The notes under the pieces: model-generated | Database searches by the model: none | Told to the model about the DNA's origin: nothing | What the model saw: the letters and a program-made list of their open reading frames with translations, nothing else | Translations under genes and position numbers: made by a program | Assembly (NCBI RefSeq): GCF_000181875.2 | Contig: NC_012234.1 | Coordinates: forward strand, 19,378 to 83,377 | Source of the DNA: [Borrelia] finlandensis | Lineage (GTDB): Bacteria > Spirochaetota > Spirochaetia > Borreliales > Borreliaceae | Length of the DNA: 64,000 nucleotides | Reading direction: 5' to 3' | Shown: positions 8,457 through 17,007 of the stretch, piece by piece | Layout: each line of letters opens with the position of its first letter | Position numbering within the stretch: position 1 is the first letter of the stretch

Positions 8457-9374
8457 ATGGATGAGAGCATATTAAATAACGACGAGTATGTAAACACAGT
8501 AAGGGATGTTTTGGTTAAAGAGTGTCCAATCCCAGAATATTATCATTTTCTAGATTCACAGCAAATACAAAGTAGCAATATTTCCCTTGGAAGCGACAGA
8601 ATTATTAAGTGGTATTCTAATTTAACAGACATTCCCACATTAAAGGTTAATGATTTTAACACAGTCTCAACAATAAAGTTCCAAAGACAAATAGTAAAAA
8701 TTAACTATTTGCCTTTTCAGTATGCATTTACCTACTATGCACCAGATGGAAAAGTTAGCGTAGAGGCAAACACAAATATTAACATGAGAGAAGGGCTTTT
8801 AGGAGCAATAATTGAGATACAAAAGTTAATGAGTGCGCACTATTTAAGAGGTGGACTTACATTCTCAAGAGACAGTAAAAGAACTCTGCTTGTTGATGAG
8901 TCTAACAATGAAACTATGTACGGACTTTTGAATCTTCCAAATCAAATAGATAAAACAGTTAAACAGACAAACATATTAGATCAAATAAAATCAATAAATG
9001 ATGATCTTTCAAAAATTAATTTAGAAGATGAGAGAAAAGTGCCTTTTAAAATACTTACAACCAGTAAAATCAAAGGCCGCCTACTTGAAAGACTTCCAAA
9101 CAACAATTATTCATACAAAGACATGCTTTTTGATTTTATAAGCGCAATTAATAATGATGCAGATATTGAGCTTGAGACTACAAATTTACTAGATGATGAA
9201 ATTTTAATATATCCAAGAAGTAGCAAACTACTGCTTTTAAAAGACGGGCATCAGCCGATATTAAATTCATACACAGAAGTTTCAAGTAGTAATTTTAGAA
9301 CAAGTTTTCTTGACTTTTCTATTGGAACAATTTTGGCAACAAAAAATTCAATCCTTAGAATAAAATTGAGCTAA
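8457..9374 (+). CDS. Major capsid-like protein (BBA41-like)
   Basis: This is a 305-residue structural protein homologous over its full length to the cp32 capsid gene that is split at the two prophage junctions (52104-52151 plus 24236-25144, 318 codons restored). Shared segments include IKWYSNLTD / VKWDAFLNA, NTVSTIKF / NTISTIGF, MYGLLNLPNQI / MYGLLNMPEQI and the C-terminal LGGLLATKNTIL-like end. The position after portal, scaffold and decoration supports a major capsid role. It is open with two ribosome sites, hinting at high expression. Confidence 0.75.
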   Translation: MDESILNNDEYVNTVRDVLVKECPIPEYYHFLDSQQIQSSNISLGSDRIIKWYSNLTDIPTLKVNDFNTVSTIKFQRQIVKINYLPFQYAFTYYAPDGKVSVEANTNINMREGLLGAIIEIQKLMSAHYLRGGLTFSRDSKRTLLVDESNNETMYGLLNLPNQIDKTVKQTNILDQIKSINDDLSKINLEDERKVPFKILTTSKIKGRLLERLPNNNYSYKDMLFDFISAINNDADIELETTNLLDDEILIYPRSSKLLLLKDGHQPILNSYTEVSSSNFRTSFLDFSIGTILATKNSILRIKLS

Positions 9375-9377
9375 AAA

Positions 9378-9830
9378 ATGAATGACAGTAAATTAGATAC
9401 CAATCAGGCCTTAAGTGCAAATTTAAAAACTCTAAAGAGTAATAATTCAGAATCACTGCAAAGAGTGTATGAGCAAATACTTAAGCTTTTAATGCTTGAT
9501 TTTAAAGATCTAAGTATCAAAGAATTTTTTTTATATTTAAATTTACTTGAAAATATTTTAATTCTCAAGAGAATAAGAATTGAAAGTTTAAATGATTCTA
9601 CAATGTTTGTTTTAATTTATTATTTTATTGGCTGCGAGCTAAAAAGACGAAACAGATTAAAGGGTTTTAATTTAAATAACATCAAGTCTGAAAAATTTAA
9701 AGAGATATCATTGGAATATTTTCCCACAAATCTTGACAGCAGCAGCTGTGGGGGCGATTTTTGCAAATGCTTGGATGATTTAATAAAAGATTTAAGAGCA
9801 AAAGGCTCTCTAATAGGAGTAGTTAAATGA
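9378..9830 (+). CDS. Phage head-tail connector-region protein (BBA42-like)
   Basis: This 150-residue protein is the counterpart of cp32 25163-25615. Both have an apolar helical middle (FFLYLNLLENILILKR) and a Gly/Ser/Cys-rich stretch before the C-terminus (SSSCGGDFC here). It starts 3 bases after the capsid stop and overlaps the next gene by 4 bases, so it is translationally coupled. Position suggests a head-completion or connector protein; no catalytic motif is seen. Confidence 0.65.
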   Translation: MNDSKLDTNQALSANLKTLKSNNSESLQRVYEQILKLLMLDFKDLSIKEFFLYLNLLENILILKRIRIESLNDSTMFVLIYYFIGCELKRRNRLKGFNLNNIKSEKFKEISLEYFPTNLDSSSCGGDFCKCLDDLIKDLRAKGSLIGVVK

Positions 9831-10201
9831 AATCTTTAGAGATGATTAATATTGGCTTAAGTAATATTATAAGTATATATTCACAAGAACTTTTTTTCTG
9901 TAAATTCAGAGTAATCAAAGATCCAATAAATGCATCTTATGAAACTAGATTTAAAAGTTCTGATACTGTTGTTTTTAAAGGAATGTTTTTGTTAATTAAT
10001 CCAGAAGAAGTAGTTGAGATTGAAGGTGTAAATATTTTTGATCAAAATAGTTACGCTAAGGTGTATACTCTTGAGAATTTGGAATTTGAGTACGGAGATT
10101 TGGTTAAGATTTTTGATGATGTTTATTCGATCTTGGGGGTTCAAAAAAGCTACAAAGAAGGTCTTAGCTATAATACTCTGGTTTTAAGGAGCTCTTGTTG
10201 A
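9827..10201 (+). CDS. Head completion/neck-like protein (BBA43-like)
   Basis: A 124-residue protein starts on the ATGA overlap with the previous gene. Its counterpart is cp32 25615-25998; both have an FKGMFLLINPEE / FIGIIIDIKPQE segment followed by YAKVYTLENLEFEYGD / YSKLYTYQDLNYELKD. Such small beta-rich proteins between capsid and tail usually close the head or form the neck. The role is inferred from order only. Confidence 0.6.
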   Translation: MKSLEMINIGLSNIISIYSQELFFCKFRVIKDPINASYETRFKSSDTVVFKGMFLLINPEEVVEIEGVNIFDQNSYAKVYTLENLEFEYGDLVKIFDDVYSILGVQKSYKEGLSYNTLVLRSSC

Positions 10202-10557
10202 GTGTAAAGATTAAATTTAAAGACATTTCTTTTAATGCAGAAAATAGCATTAATATCAAATCCGAAGAAATTAAAAAAGAGCTTAATTTCAAACTAGCAA
10301 AGGTTGCTTACAAAGAGTTTTGTTCTAATATTTTTTCAAACAAAGAAATAAAAATAGCTTTTAGAAAATCTATTCAAAAAGGACTTATTGAAATAAAAGA
10401 TCAATTTAGAGTTTTTTGTAAAAATTATTCACTTATCAGGCAAAAAGACCTAAGTCCAAAAAGAGCTTTTAAGGCCAAAGAGGCTAATAAAAGCATTGAA
10501 AACCCCAGGATCTTAAAAGCAAAAGAAGGGGACAATCATGATTATAGGACTAAATGA
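10195..10557 (+). CDS. Tail completion-like protein (BBA44-like)
   Basis: A 120-residue basic protein starts at TTG inside the end of the preceding gene, with GGAGC just upstream. Its counterpart is cp32 25986-26375. It overlaps the next gene by 20 bases. The order resembles HK97-gp10-type tail completion genes of contractile-tail phages, but no motif proves that. Confidence 0.55.
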   Translation: MLSVKIKFKDISFNAENSINIKSEEIKKELNFKLAKVAYKEFCSNIFSNKEIKIAFRKSIQKGLIEIKDQFRVFCKNYSLIRQKDLSPKRAFKAKEANKSIENPRILKAKEGDNHDYRTK

Positions 10558-11077
10558 ATCTGTACAGTTTTTAATAAAAATACTTACAAATTTTAAAAAA
10601 TATTTATATCTTAAAGAAATAGAATTAGAAATTTTAAACACTTACAACCACCCATATTTGGAAAAGTTTGCTACAAATACTAGCAATTTGCTTGTATTAA
10701 AAAGTGAGTCTTTCGAAGGTCTTACCCCCAGAAATCTAAGGGGTAGTAATTCTTGTAAAGAGTTTAATGAATTTAGATTAAGGTTTTCGCTTTATTTTTT
10801 AAGTTTTGTTTTATTTAAAGCTTACAGAGATTCTTATGAGAACATTTGCAAAGTGTATGAACACTTTTTGGAATTTTTGCACGAGCATAGATTTAGGTTT
10901 GAGTTTACAAAAGAGCTTGAAGGCGATTCTTATTTGCTTTTAACTTATTATCTTTGCTCGATTAGCAATTTAAATAATGATGGGCTTCTTGGTGTTTCTA
11001 ATATGCACGCCAATATGTGTTTTAGTTTTAATCAGATTTTTGTTGCAAATATACAGGTTTTAAAACAAGAGAGATAA
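10538..11077 (+). CDS. Tail terminator/completion protein (BBA45-like, DUF764)
   Basis: This 179-residue protein is the counterpart of the frameshifted cp32 gene at 26372-26942. Both share LNTYNHPYLEKF / INTYNHPYLSKI near residue 35 and a long hydrophobic-aromatic middle. It lies just before the sheath gene, where tail-terminator proteins are encoded. AGGGG lies upstream of the ATG inside the previous gene. Confidence 0.6.
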   Translation: MIIGLNESVQFLIKILTNFKKYLYLKEIELEILNTYNHPYLEKFATNTSNLLVLKSESFEGLTPRNLRGSNSCKEFNEFRLRFSLYFLSFVLFKAYRDSYENICKVYEHFLEFLHEHRFRFEFTKELEGDSYLLLTYYLCSISNLNNDGLLGVSNMHANMCFSFNQIFVANIQVLKQER

Positions 11078-11154
11078 ATTTTTTTGAAAAAATAGAAATA
11101 AATAGAAATAAATTAAAAAACAATTAAAAAAAAGAAATTTAAAAAGGAGTATAA

Positions 11155-12225
11155 ATGCCAAAAGATACAATAAGCGTTAGTTTGGTGCAAAACAGACTAG
11201 CTTTCAATAATGTTAATTATTACAATCCGCTTTTAATCTACAAAAGCAATGTTTTAGCAAGTAAACACTTAGCATTAAGTGTTACAAATTTACAAGATCT
11301 TCTTGAAAAACTTGAGATGCAAAAGGCCCAAGAGTCTGATTCTTCCAAGAAGAAAATAGCAGAAGAGCAGCTGAGCGCTTTAAAAAAATCAATGAGCGAT
11401 TTTTTTGGGCAAGGCGGGCTTAAGTCTGTTGATTTTTATGTTTACAACCAGATTAAAGAGATTAAAGATTTTTTAAAATCCAATTTACATCCGTTTGTAG
11501 TTTTTGTAAATCAATCAGAAGATGTTATTAGTAGTGATTTTGAAGAGATTAGAAAAATTTGCAATTTTATTGTAATTTCTACTAAAGATGCCAATTTGCC
11601 TGATTTTTTAAAAGGCAAAGACAAAAGTGAGCTTAAAAATATTATTGCTGTTTACGCCGGCAAGCAAAATTTGCACCTTAAGTTTACAGCAATGTATTTG
11701 CATCAAGCAAGTATTTTTCACGCTGTTAATCCTTATGGGATGATTTTAAACGCTGTTCCTATTTATGATGATTCTCTTATTGATTCTCTTAGAAAGACCA
11801 ATATTAATTTTTACTCTCTTTTGAATGAAACCGGCAATGACGGCATTTTAGCTTTCAAAGAAGGGGTTAGTCTCTCAGGCGATCCGATTGATGAGACTTT
11901 TACGCTTTTTTACATTAAAAATGAAGCAATCAAAGAGCTTATTAGAATTTGGAATAAAAACAATAGAGCTAACAGTAAGCTTGGTTCTTTAAATTTGGAC
12001 GGCAATTTGCCAAACGAATACACAGCAGGGCTTGAATGTTTTTTCCATGAACTTAAACAAAGGGGTCTTATTGTCTCTTACAAGGAGATTAAACTTAAAA
12101 TTAACTCTTCTGAGGGCTTAAGCTTAAGCTTAGAGGTTGCGCTTAAGTACAATGACAGCTTTAATGGTGTTAATTTAATAATAACAACACAAGAGATAAA
12201 CGAATATTTAAGGAGAGCATCATAA
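11155..12225 (+). CDS. Contractile tail sheath-like protein (BBA46-like, DUF787)
   Basis: This 356-residue protein matches cp32 26923-27982 through MP(K/Q)DTISVSLV at the start, QYLHQASIFH(A/S)VNPYGM in the middle and INFYSLLNETG..G...FKEGV after it. A large beta/alpha structural protein followed by a 140-residue tube protein is the standard sheath-tube pair of myoviruses and fits the contractile tail reported for the cp32 phage phiBB-1. AAAGGAG precedes the ATG. The frame is intact here but broken in the cp32 copy. Confidence 0.7.
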   Translation: MPKDTISVSLVQNRLAFNNVNYYNPLLIYKSNVLASKHLALSVTNLQDLLEKLEMQKAQESDSSKKKIAEEQLSALKKSMSDFFGQGGLKSVDFYVYNQIKEIKDFLKSNLHPFVVFVNQSEDVISSDFEEIRKICNFIVISTKDANLPDFLKGKDKSELKNIIAVYAGKQNLHLKFTAMYLHQASIFHAVNPYGMILNAVPIYDDSLIDSLRKTNINFYSLLNETGNDGILAFKEGVSLSGDPIDETFTLFYIKNEAIKELIRIWNKNNRANSKLGSLNLDGNLPNEYTAGLECFFHELKQRGLIVSYKEIKLKINSSEGLSLSLEVALKYNDSFNGVNLIITTQEINEYLRRAS

Positions 12226-12647
12226 TGAGAGAATATTATTCACTTGATTTAATATTTTTTAGCTTTAATGACAATTTAATAGACACAGGCACTCTTGAGT
12301 ACAGCACAGAGCCCAATGTAATGGCTAAAGCAAGCACAGAAGACAGAAATTTTCCAATTCCAAGCTTTAGAGATCCAAGAACCGTTGTTCATATTTTTGA
12401 TTTAGAAGTAAGCAAAGGGTCTCTTGATTACAAGCTCTTAACAAAGCTAAGCAACGAGCAATTTTACGAGAATGTACCAAAATCTAAAAAGTTAAAAAGA
12501 TTGGTGTTTAACGATCAAATGGGACTTAAAATTATTTCAAATAGTGCTTTTTTTGCCGAAATTCCAACTAGAAAGTATTCAGCCGATAATGATACTGTTA
12601 AGTTTACAATTCATGCAATCAATTGTGATGTTGAGAAAGCAAGTTAA
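12225..12647 (+). CDS. Tail tube-like protein (BBA47-like)
   Basis: A 140-residue protein begins on the TAATG overlap with the sheath gene. It matches cp32 27997-28425 through SFRDPRTVVHIFDLEV / SLRDPKTITYVFNIEV and LSNEQFYENV / LSDEQFYNMY. Size and position after the sheath indicate the inner tail tube. At the place of Tyr in RKYSAD the cp32 copy has a stop codon. Confidence 0.65.
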   Translation: MREYYSLDLIFFSFNDNLIDTGTLEYSTEPNVMAKASTEDRNFPIPSFRDPRTVVHIFDLEVSKGSLDYKLLTKLSNEQFYENVPKSKKLKRLVFNDQMGLKIISNSAFFAEIPTRKYSADNDTVKFTIHAINCDVEKAS

Positions 12648-12685
12648 AAGCGTTAAAAGCAAATTTAAAAGGATAAGAATTAAAA

Positions 12686-13174
12686 ATGAGATACAAGTTA
12701 AAAATATTAACCAGAGCCAAAACACATACATACGTTTTAAAAGATATTCCCATGTACGATTGGGACAGCGTTTTAGGATTTGACGTTGAAAGAGATGAGC
12801 TTATTAGCAAGCTTAATGATCTGCGAACATTAAAAGAAATAACCAAATTAATGATCTCAAGGGGTTTTTTAGATGAATTTTACGGAATTTTAAACAAAGA
12901 GAGAAGATATTCTGAGCTTTACAAGTACGCTCTTCCCACAATTCTTTTTTCAGTTCAGTATTCACTTTTTGAAACAATTGAAGGTTTTAAAAAGCCCGGG
13001 TTGGTTTACATTGAAAGTTTTCAAGATAAAAACGGCGACTACATTAAGTATGACTACATTAATGAGCGTTGGAGTTATGATTTAATCACAAACAGCAAGC
13101 CTTCAGACTTAAACCAAGAAGATTCTTTAGAGTCTGGTTTTGAGTCTTTGTTGCAAGAAGGTAGCAATGAATAA
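12686..13174 (+). CDS. Tail assembly protein (BBA48-like)
   Basis: This 162-residue protein is homologous to the nonsense-mutated cp32 gene at 28441-28896 (MRYKLKILT / MRYKMKILT, PMYDWDSVLGF / PIYEWDKVLGF). Its position before the tape-measure gene suggests a tail-assembly chaperone. The next gene overlaps its end at ATGAATAA, which would suit the frameshifted chaperone pairs of other phages, though no slippery site is visible. Confidence 0.6.
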   Translation: MRYKLKILTRAKTHTYVLKDIPMYDWDSVLGFDVERDELISKLNDLRTLKEITKLMISRGFLDEFYGILNKERRYSELYKYALPTILFSVQYSLFETIEGFKKPGLVYIESFQDKNGDYIKYDYINERWSYDLITNSKPSDLNQEDSLESGFESLLQEGSNE

Positions 13175-13385
13175 GCAAGAGATTGCGACTAGTTATTTTA
13201 AATACATAGACTATTTGACAAGAGAAACTAATAAGTATTATTTTCCTGTTGTAATGGGCATTTGTACATACAAAGATGTTAAAAAAATGGGCTACAAAGA
13301 GCTTGTAGAGGTTAACCGAGTAGCCAATTTAAAGCTTAACAAGGAAATATACGAGAGGTTTTTGTCTTTTAGTAGCGTGTTTTAA
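13167..13385 (+). CDS. Small tail assembly protein (BBA49-like)
   Basis: This is a 72-residue protein from ATG at 13167, chosen over an upstream TTG (13140) because it sits at the end of the previous gene behind AAGAAGG. It matches cp32 28893-29129 through KYYFPVVMGICTYKDVKK / KYYFPVIMNICSYDSVKK and ELVEVNR / ELLEVNR. Probably the second half of a tail-assembly chaperone pair. Confidence 0.6.
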   Translation: MNKQEIATSYFKYIDYLTRETNKYYFPVVMGICTYKDVKKMGYKELVEVNRVANLKLNKEIYERFLSFSSVF

Positions 13386-13393
13386 AGGTTTTT

Positions 13394-14791
13394 ATGTACG
13401 AAGAAAACAATAATGAGAATAAATTCACAATTACATTAGAAGGCGTTCTTGACAGAAATGCCACAAAGAGTAATTTAAAAAAAGAGTTTTTAAGTCTAAA
13501 AAGGGAAAATTTTTTCAGTCAGGGTTTTGGTGGTTTGGGTGGAAAAGGTGGTAAGGATTTTTTGTCCTTAAGCCTTGAAAAACTTGAAAGTTTGAAAAGA
13601 CCCAAAAGTGATAATTCTAAAAAATCAGCAAGTTTTAAATCTTTAAATGTTTTAGGCAAAATTGATTCTTTTAAGGATTTTCTAGGTCTTGATTTTCAGA
13701 AAAACAATCCAAAAAGCGTTTTAAAAGATTTGGATTTAGACTTAGATTTAAAAGACAAAATCGCTTTGCCTGATGGGCACTTAAATAAGAATAAAAGTAG
13801 TCTAAGCTCTTATTTAAAGCCAGAAGTAGATAAATTGGATCTTGGCTCTCCCCAGCATTCATATTTTAAAACTGAAAATATTAAAAACACTTTTAAGCAG
13901 AATTTTGTTAATAATTCTGGTGAAGCTCAAACTAATCTACCAAAAGACTTTAGATTAAATTCCAATTTTAACAAGACTTTCCCTTTTGGGGATTTGCAAG
14001 AACCATTAGGCATAAAAAATGCAAACAGCCAGATTGTTTGGAAAAATTTAATGTCTTTTAGAGATCTTTTTAAAGACTCAAGCCTTGTAGATTTTTTTAA
14101 TATAAAAAATGGTTTTAATGATTTAAATTTGCCTTTAGAAGAATTTAAAAATTTAAAAGACAAAAAGACTGCTCTAAGTCTTGAAAATTTGGTTTTCAAA
14201 GATGATCAAAAAGAAAGTGCAAATAAAATACTAAAAAGAAAAAGATCTTTTGAAACAGAGCTTGAGAGAAATGATTTTTTAAGAAAACTTTACATTCTTC
14301 AAAGTTCACAAAATTCAAATCCAGATTCAAATTTAAATTCAAATTCAAATGATTTCTCTTTTATGGTTGAGCTTGCACAGAAATTAAAAAACGAAGGGCA
14401 TGCCAAAAATGATTCAAAAGCAATTAGCTTGGTAAGTGATTTTCTAAGGAGTGAGAATAATTTAGAAAAAGTTTTAAGTTTTCAAATGCCAACAATGTCT
14501 TTAAAGAGTCCGGGGCAGCCTGAAGTTTTAAATAGCAAGATAATAAGAACTGCCTTTGAGCCTGGATTAGACTCAATTTTGGAAAAAACTTTAGAACTTT
14601 TGGAGTGGGCTAAAAATTACGATTTTACAAGCAGTGTGCTGGACCCATTAAGAAATACTTTTTCAAATCTTGGTAGTATTTTGGCGCAAGCTTTTGAAAG
14701 TTTGCCTTTGGTTGAGCACATGACAAATTTGCTAAATAATGCTAGTGAATTAAATTCAAGAGGAATTGATGATGATTCTAGAATGCCTTAA
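13394..14791 (+). CDS. Tape-measure-like protein (BBA50-like, DUF759)
   Basis: This 465-residue protein is rich in Lys, Ser, Leu and Asn. A Gly-rich patch lies near residue 45 (GFGGLGGKGG) and an Asn-Ser repeat near residue 305. Position after the two small chaperone-like genes is that of the tape measure, which sets tail length. Only its first 35 or so residues resemble cp32 29137-30423 (KFTITLEGVLDRNATK / KFTIKFKGILDHAATK), so the two tails probably differ in length. The N-terminal and C-terminal apolar helices fit a tape-measure role. Confidence 0.55.
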   Translation: MYEENNNENKFTITLEGVLDRNATKSNLKKEFLSLKRENFFSQGFGGLGGKGGKDFLSLSLEKLESLKRPKSDNSKKSASFKSLNVLGKIDSFKDFLGLDFQKNNPKSVLKDLDLDLDLKDKIALPDGHLNKNKSSLSSYLKPEVDKLDLGSPQHSYFKTENIKNTFKQNFVNNSGEAQTNLPKDFRLNSNFNKTFPFGDLQEPLGIKNANSQIVWKNLMSFRDLFKDSSLVDFFNIKNGFNDLNLPLEEFKNLKDKKTALSLENLVFKDDQKESANKILKRKRSFETELERNDFLRKLYILQSSQNSNPDSNLNSNSNDFSFMVELAQKLKNEGHAKNDSKAISLVSDFLRSENNLEKVLSFQMPTMSLKSPGQPEVLNSKIIRTAFEPGLDSILEKTLELLEWAKNYDFTSSVLDPLRNTFSNLGSILAQAFESLPLVEHMTNLLNNASELNSRGIDDDSRMP

Positions 14792-14809
14792 GTGCAAAAG
14801 AGGTTTTAA

Positions 14810-15373
14810 GTGATTAAAGAGCAAGCTAGTAAGTTAATAAAAGAGATTGTAAATCAAATCTCAAGTTTAGCAAGCATTTCTAATTTTGTTTTACTTTTTC
14901 CAAGGCTTGATTTTAAAGGCCTTGGGTACATTCCCCAACTATTTTTTATTTTTGTAAAGCACGATCTAATAGAAGAAAATCTCTCAAGCGTAAGCTCGGA
15001 CCGCGCGGTAATTGATTTTACAAATACAAAAAGTGAATATGTAAACTTTAACATTACTCCAAGGCCTGAGATTGTAACAATTAATAAAGGGATTTTGTCA
15101 TCTATTTATGACCAAACTTTGATAAGAGCTTTAAGAGAAACTCCTTTTATGAATAGTGCTTTGGAATTTAATAGTAATTTTATAAAAATGCAATTCAGAC
15201 AAAGGTTTAATCTGGGGGTTTATTACAGTATGTACAGCCCTTCGGTGGGGTTTCACGAGGTTGTAAGCATTAGTTCGTTAAAGCTTAAAGACACAGTTTA
15301 TCTAGAGGAGGTGGAAATTAGTTTGCAAGTAAAAATTTGCAAAACGTTTAATATTTTGACCTATAAAGGTTAA
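14810..15373 (+). CDS. Tail/baseplate protein (BBA51-like, DUF792)
   Basis: This 187-residue protein starts at GTG behind AGAGG. It matches the broken cp32 gene at 30429-31068 through NFVLLFPRLDFKGLGYIPQLFFI / SFLVLFPRMDLKGFGYVPQLFFI and a C-terminal VEISLQVKICKTFN / VEVSLSMEIVKTFA. It follows the tape measure and is likely a distal-tail or baseplate hub part. Confidence 0.55.
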   Translation: MIKEQASKLIKEIVNQISSLASISNFVLLFPRLDFKGLGYIPQLFFIFVKHDLIEENLSSVSSDRAVIDFTNTKSEYVNFNITPRPEIVTINKGILSSIYDQTLIRALRETPFMNSALEFNSNFIKMQFRQRFNLGVYYSMYSPSVGFHEVVSISSLKLKDTVYLEEVEISLQVKICKTFNILTYKG

Positions 15374-15412
15374 AATATTAATTAAAAACATCTAAATATT
15401 AGGAGAATATTA

Positions 15413-16234
15413 ATGATAAAATTTAAACTTATTTTAATATTTTTTTTATTTATTGTTTCAACGACATATGCAAGTGTGGCAAGACCATTTGATTTTAGAA
15501 AATGGAATTTCAAAAAAGACATAGATTTGGCATATGTATTAATGCATGACCTTGACAATGGGATTTTAATTAAATCTCAAGATAAAGCTGGCAGCATCAA
15601 AAGTCAAGAAGTGCTTACTAAGCTTAATGCACTGAATGCCTATTGTAATAATTTGCAAAGGATAATAAAAGCAAGGCTTGTTAGGGGGAGATTCCAAAAA
15701 GAGGTGGAATTACCACTACTTAAGATTATTAGAAAATATAAATATTTAACAAGAAATTATAAAAACAAAAATCTTATTGAAAATCCGGAATATACGAAAC
15801 TTATTGCAGAGAGAATTATTGAAAAAGCTCTTTTTCTGGAAAACTATTTTCAATCCAATAGGCTTAAGAATGTAAAATCTGGTGAAAATATTAAAAAAAG
15901 AATATCTGATAATCAGAGCAAACTGAAGTCTTTAAGGAGTAAGCCTAACAAATCTGTTGGTTCAAAGTTTTCAAAAAACTCAAGACCTTCCAAAAGACCA
16001 CAAGGTGTAAAAAAATGCAACAAAAGACAAATCTTAGATAAGTATTATCTTAACGGTGCAGAAAGTGAATTTTTAGATGATCCAAGCCAAGAATCAGACG
16101 AGCTAGAAAGAGAGTACCAAGATGATGAGCTAGAAAGCGAAGATCCAGATGAGCGGGAAAGCAGAGACGATGCATTTAATGAAGATCAGAGTGAAGATGA
16201 GTTTTTGGATTCTCTTGAAGATCAATTTAGCTAA
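15413..16234 (+). CDS. BBA52-like secreted outer-membrane protein
   Basis: This 273-residue protein has a cleavable signal peptide (KLILIFFLFIVSTTYA) without a lipobox Cys, a basic helical middle and a strongly acidic tail from about residue 215 (repeats of Asp/Glu with ESDELE, DDELES, SEDEFL). lp54 BBA52 is reported to be an outer-membrane protein important for transmission from the tick. It sits inside the phage-like operon but has no cp32 counterpart in this window, so it is a cargo gene. AGGAG precedes the ATG. Confidence 0.7.
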   Translation: MIKFKLILIFFLFIVSTTYASVARPFDFRKWNFKKDIDLAYVLMHDLDNGILIKSQDKAGSIKSQEVLTKLNALNAYCNNLQRIIKARLVRGRFQKEVELPLLKIIRKYKYLTRNYKNKNLIENPEYTKLIAERIIEKALFLENYFQSNRLKNVKSGENIKKRISDNQSKLKSLRSKPNKSVGSKFSKNSRPSKRPQGVKKCNKRQILDKYYLNGAESEFLDDPSQESDELEREYQDDELESEDPDERESRDDAFNEDQSEDEFLDSLEDQFS

Positions 16235-16340
16235 ATTTTTGAATTTGAATATTTTTTTGATTTGCTTTGGAAGTTTTTAATCTTTTAAGTTTAATTTTTT
16301 AGGCTTTAAAGCCAGAATAATTTTTATTTGGAGAATATTA

Positions 16341-16616
16341 ATGAGACAATTAATTTTAATTTCTTTTTTATTTTTAAGTTTTAATTTATATTCTTATGAT
16401 CTTCAAGATGACGAAGAGATTGTAGTCAAGTTTTTATACGAAGAAGTAAAAATTAGTGGCAATTTAAACGAAGATCATTCTGTTTCTTCTGTTGAAGGGT
16501 TAATACAAAATGCAATCAATAAAATAGGACCTGAGAATATTTTAAACATTGAGCATAGCATAACTTTTAATGGTTTGTCTGTAATGGTGATCTATAAAGC
16601 CAAAAAGCAAAGGTAG
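16341..16616 (+). CDS. Small secreted protein, paralogue 1 (BBA53-like)
   Basis: This 91-residue protein has a signal peptide (LILISFLFLSFNLYSY). The mature part contains an IQNAINKIGPENILNIEHSITFNGLSVMVIYK core that repeats in the next gene as IQKIGSKNVLDINHKILFTGVEVVVMVIYK. It has no lipobox. TTGGAG precedes the ATG. Function is unknown; a periplasmic or secreted small beta-alpha domain is likely. Confidence 0.6.
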   Translation: MRQLILISFLFLSFNLYSYDLQDDEEIVVKFLYEEVKISGNLNEDHSVSSVEGLIQNAINKIGPENILNIEHSITFNGLSVMVIYKAKKQR

Positions 16617-16642
16617 CAAGGCATTTGCAAGTTTAAGTTAGG

Positions 16643-16921
16643 TTGGTAGCATTTGTGAGAAAAGTTTGTACAATTTTTATTTTATTTTTTTGTTTGTCTT
16701 TCAATTTGCATTCCTATGCTGTTGAGAATGGTGCAGTTATTAAGGTTAAAATTTTCAATTTTAAACTAAATCAGCAGAGATCTTTTGAGGAATTAGAGAG
16801 AGATTTAAGACTTTTTATTCAAAAGATAGGCTCAAAAAATGTGTTAGACATTAATCATAAGATTTTGTTCACCGGGGTAGAAGTTGTAGTGATGGTGATT
16901 TACAAATCAAATAAGGAGTAA
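16643..16921 (+). CDS. Small secreted protein, paralogue 2 (BBA54-like)
   Basis: The 92-residue tandem paralogue of the preceding gene, with the same signal-peptide ending (SFNLHSYA) and the same C-terminal core. The start is uncertain: TTG at 16643 and GTG at 16655 both keep the signal peptide, and neither has a strong ribosome site. It arose by duplication of the neighbour and the two have diverged greatly. Confidence 0.55.
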   Translation: MVAFVRKVCTIFILFFCLSFNLHSYAVENGAVIKVKIFNFKLNQQRSFEELERDLRLFIQKIGSKNVLDINHKILFTGVEVVVMVIYKSNKE

Positions 16922-17007
16922 AAAATTAAATTTTGCTTTTAGGCTGATTTGTTAAGAATTTAATCAATAATTTAATATTGATTTAAAAGGAGTTTTATTT
17001 AAAAAAG

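Noticed and set aside
13140..13166. TTG start nine codons upstream of the BBA49-like gene
   Set aside because: It lies within the preceding gene without an RBS; ATG 13167 gives a length close to the cp32 paralogue.
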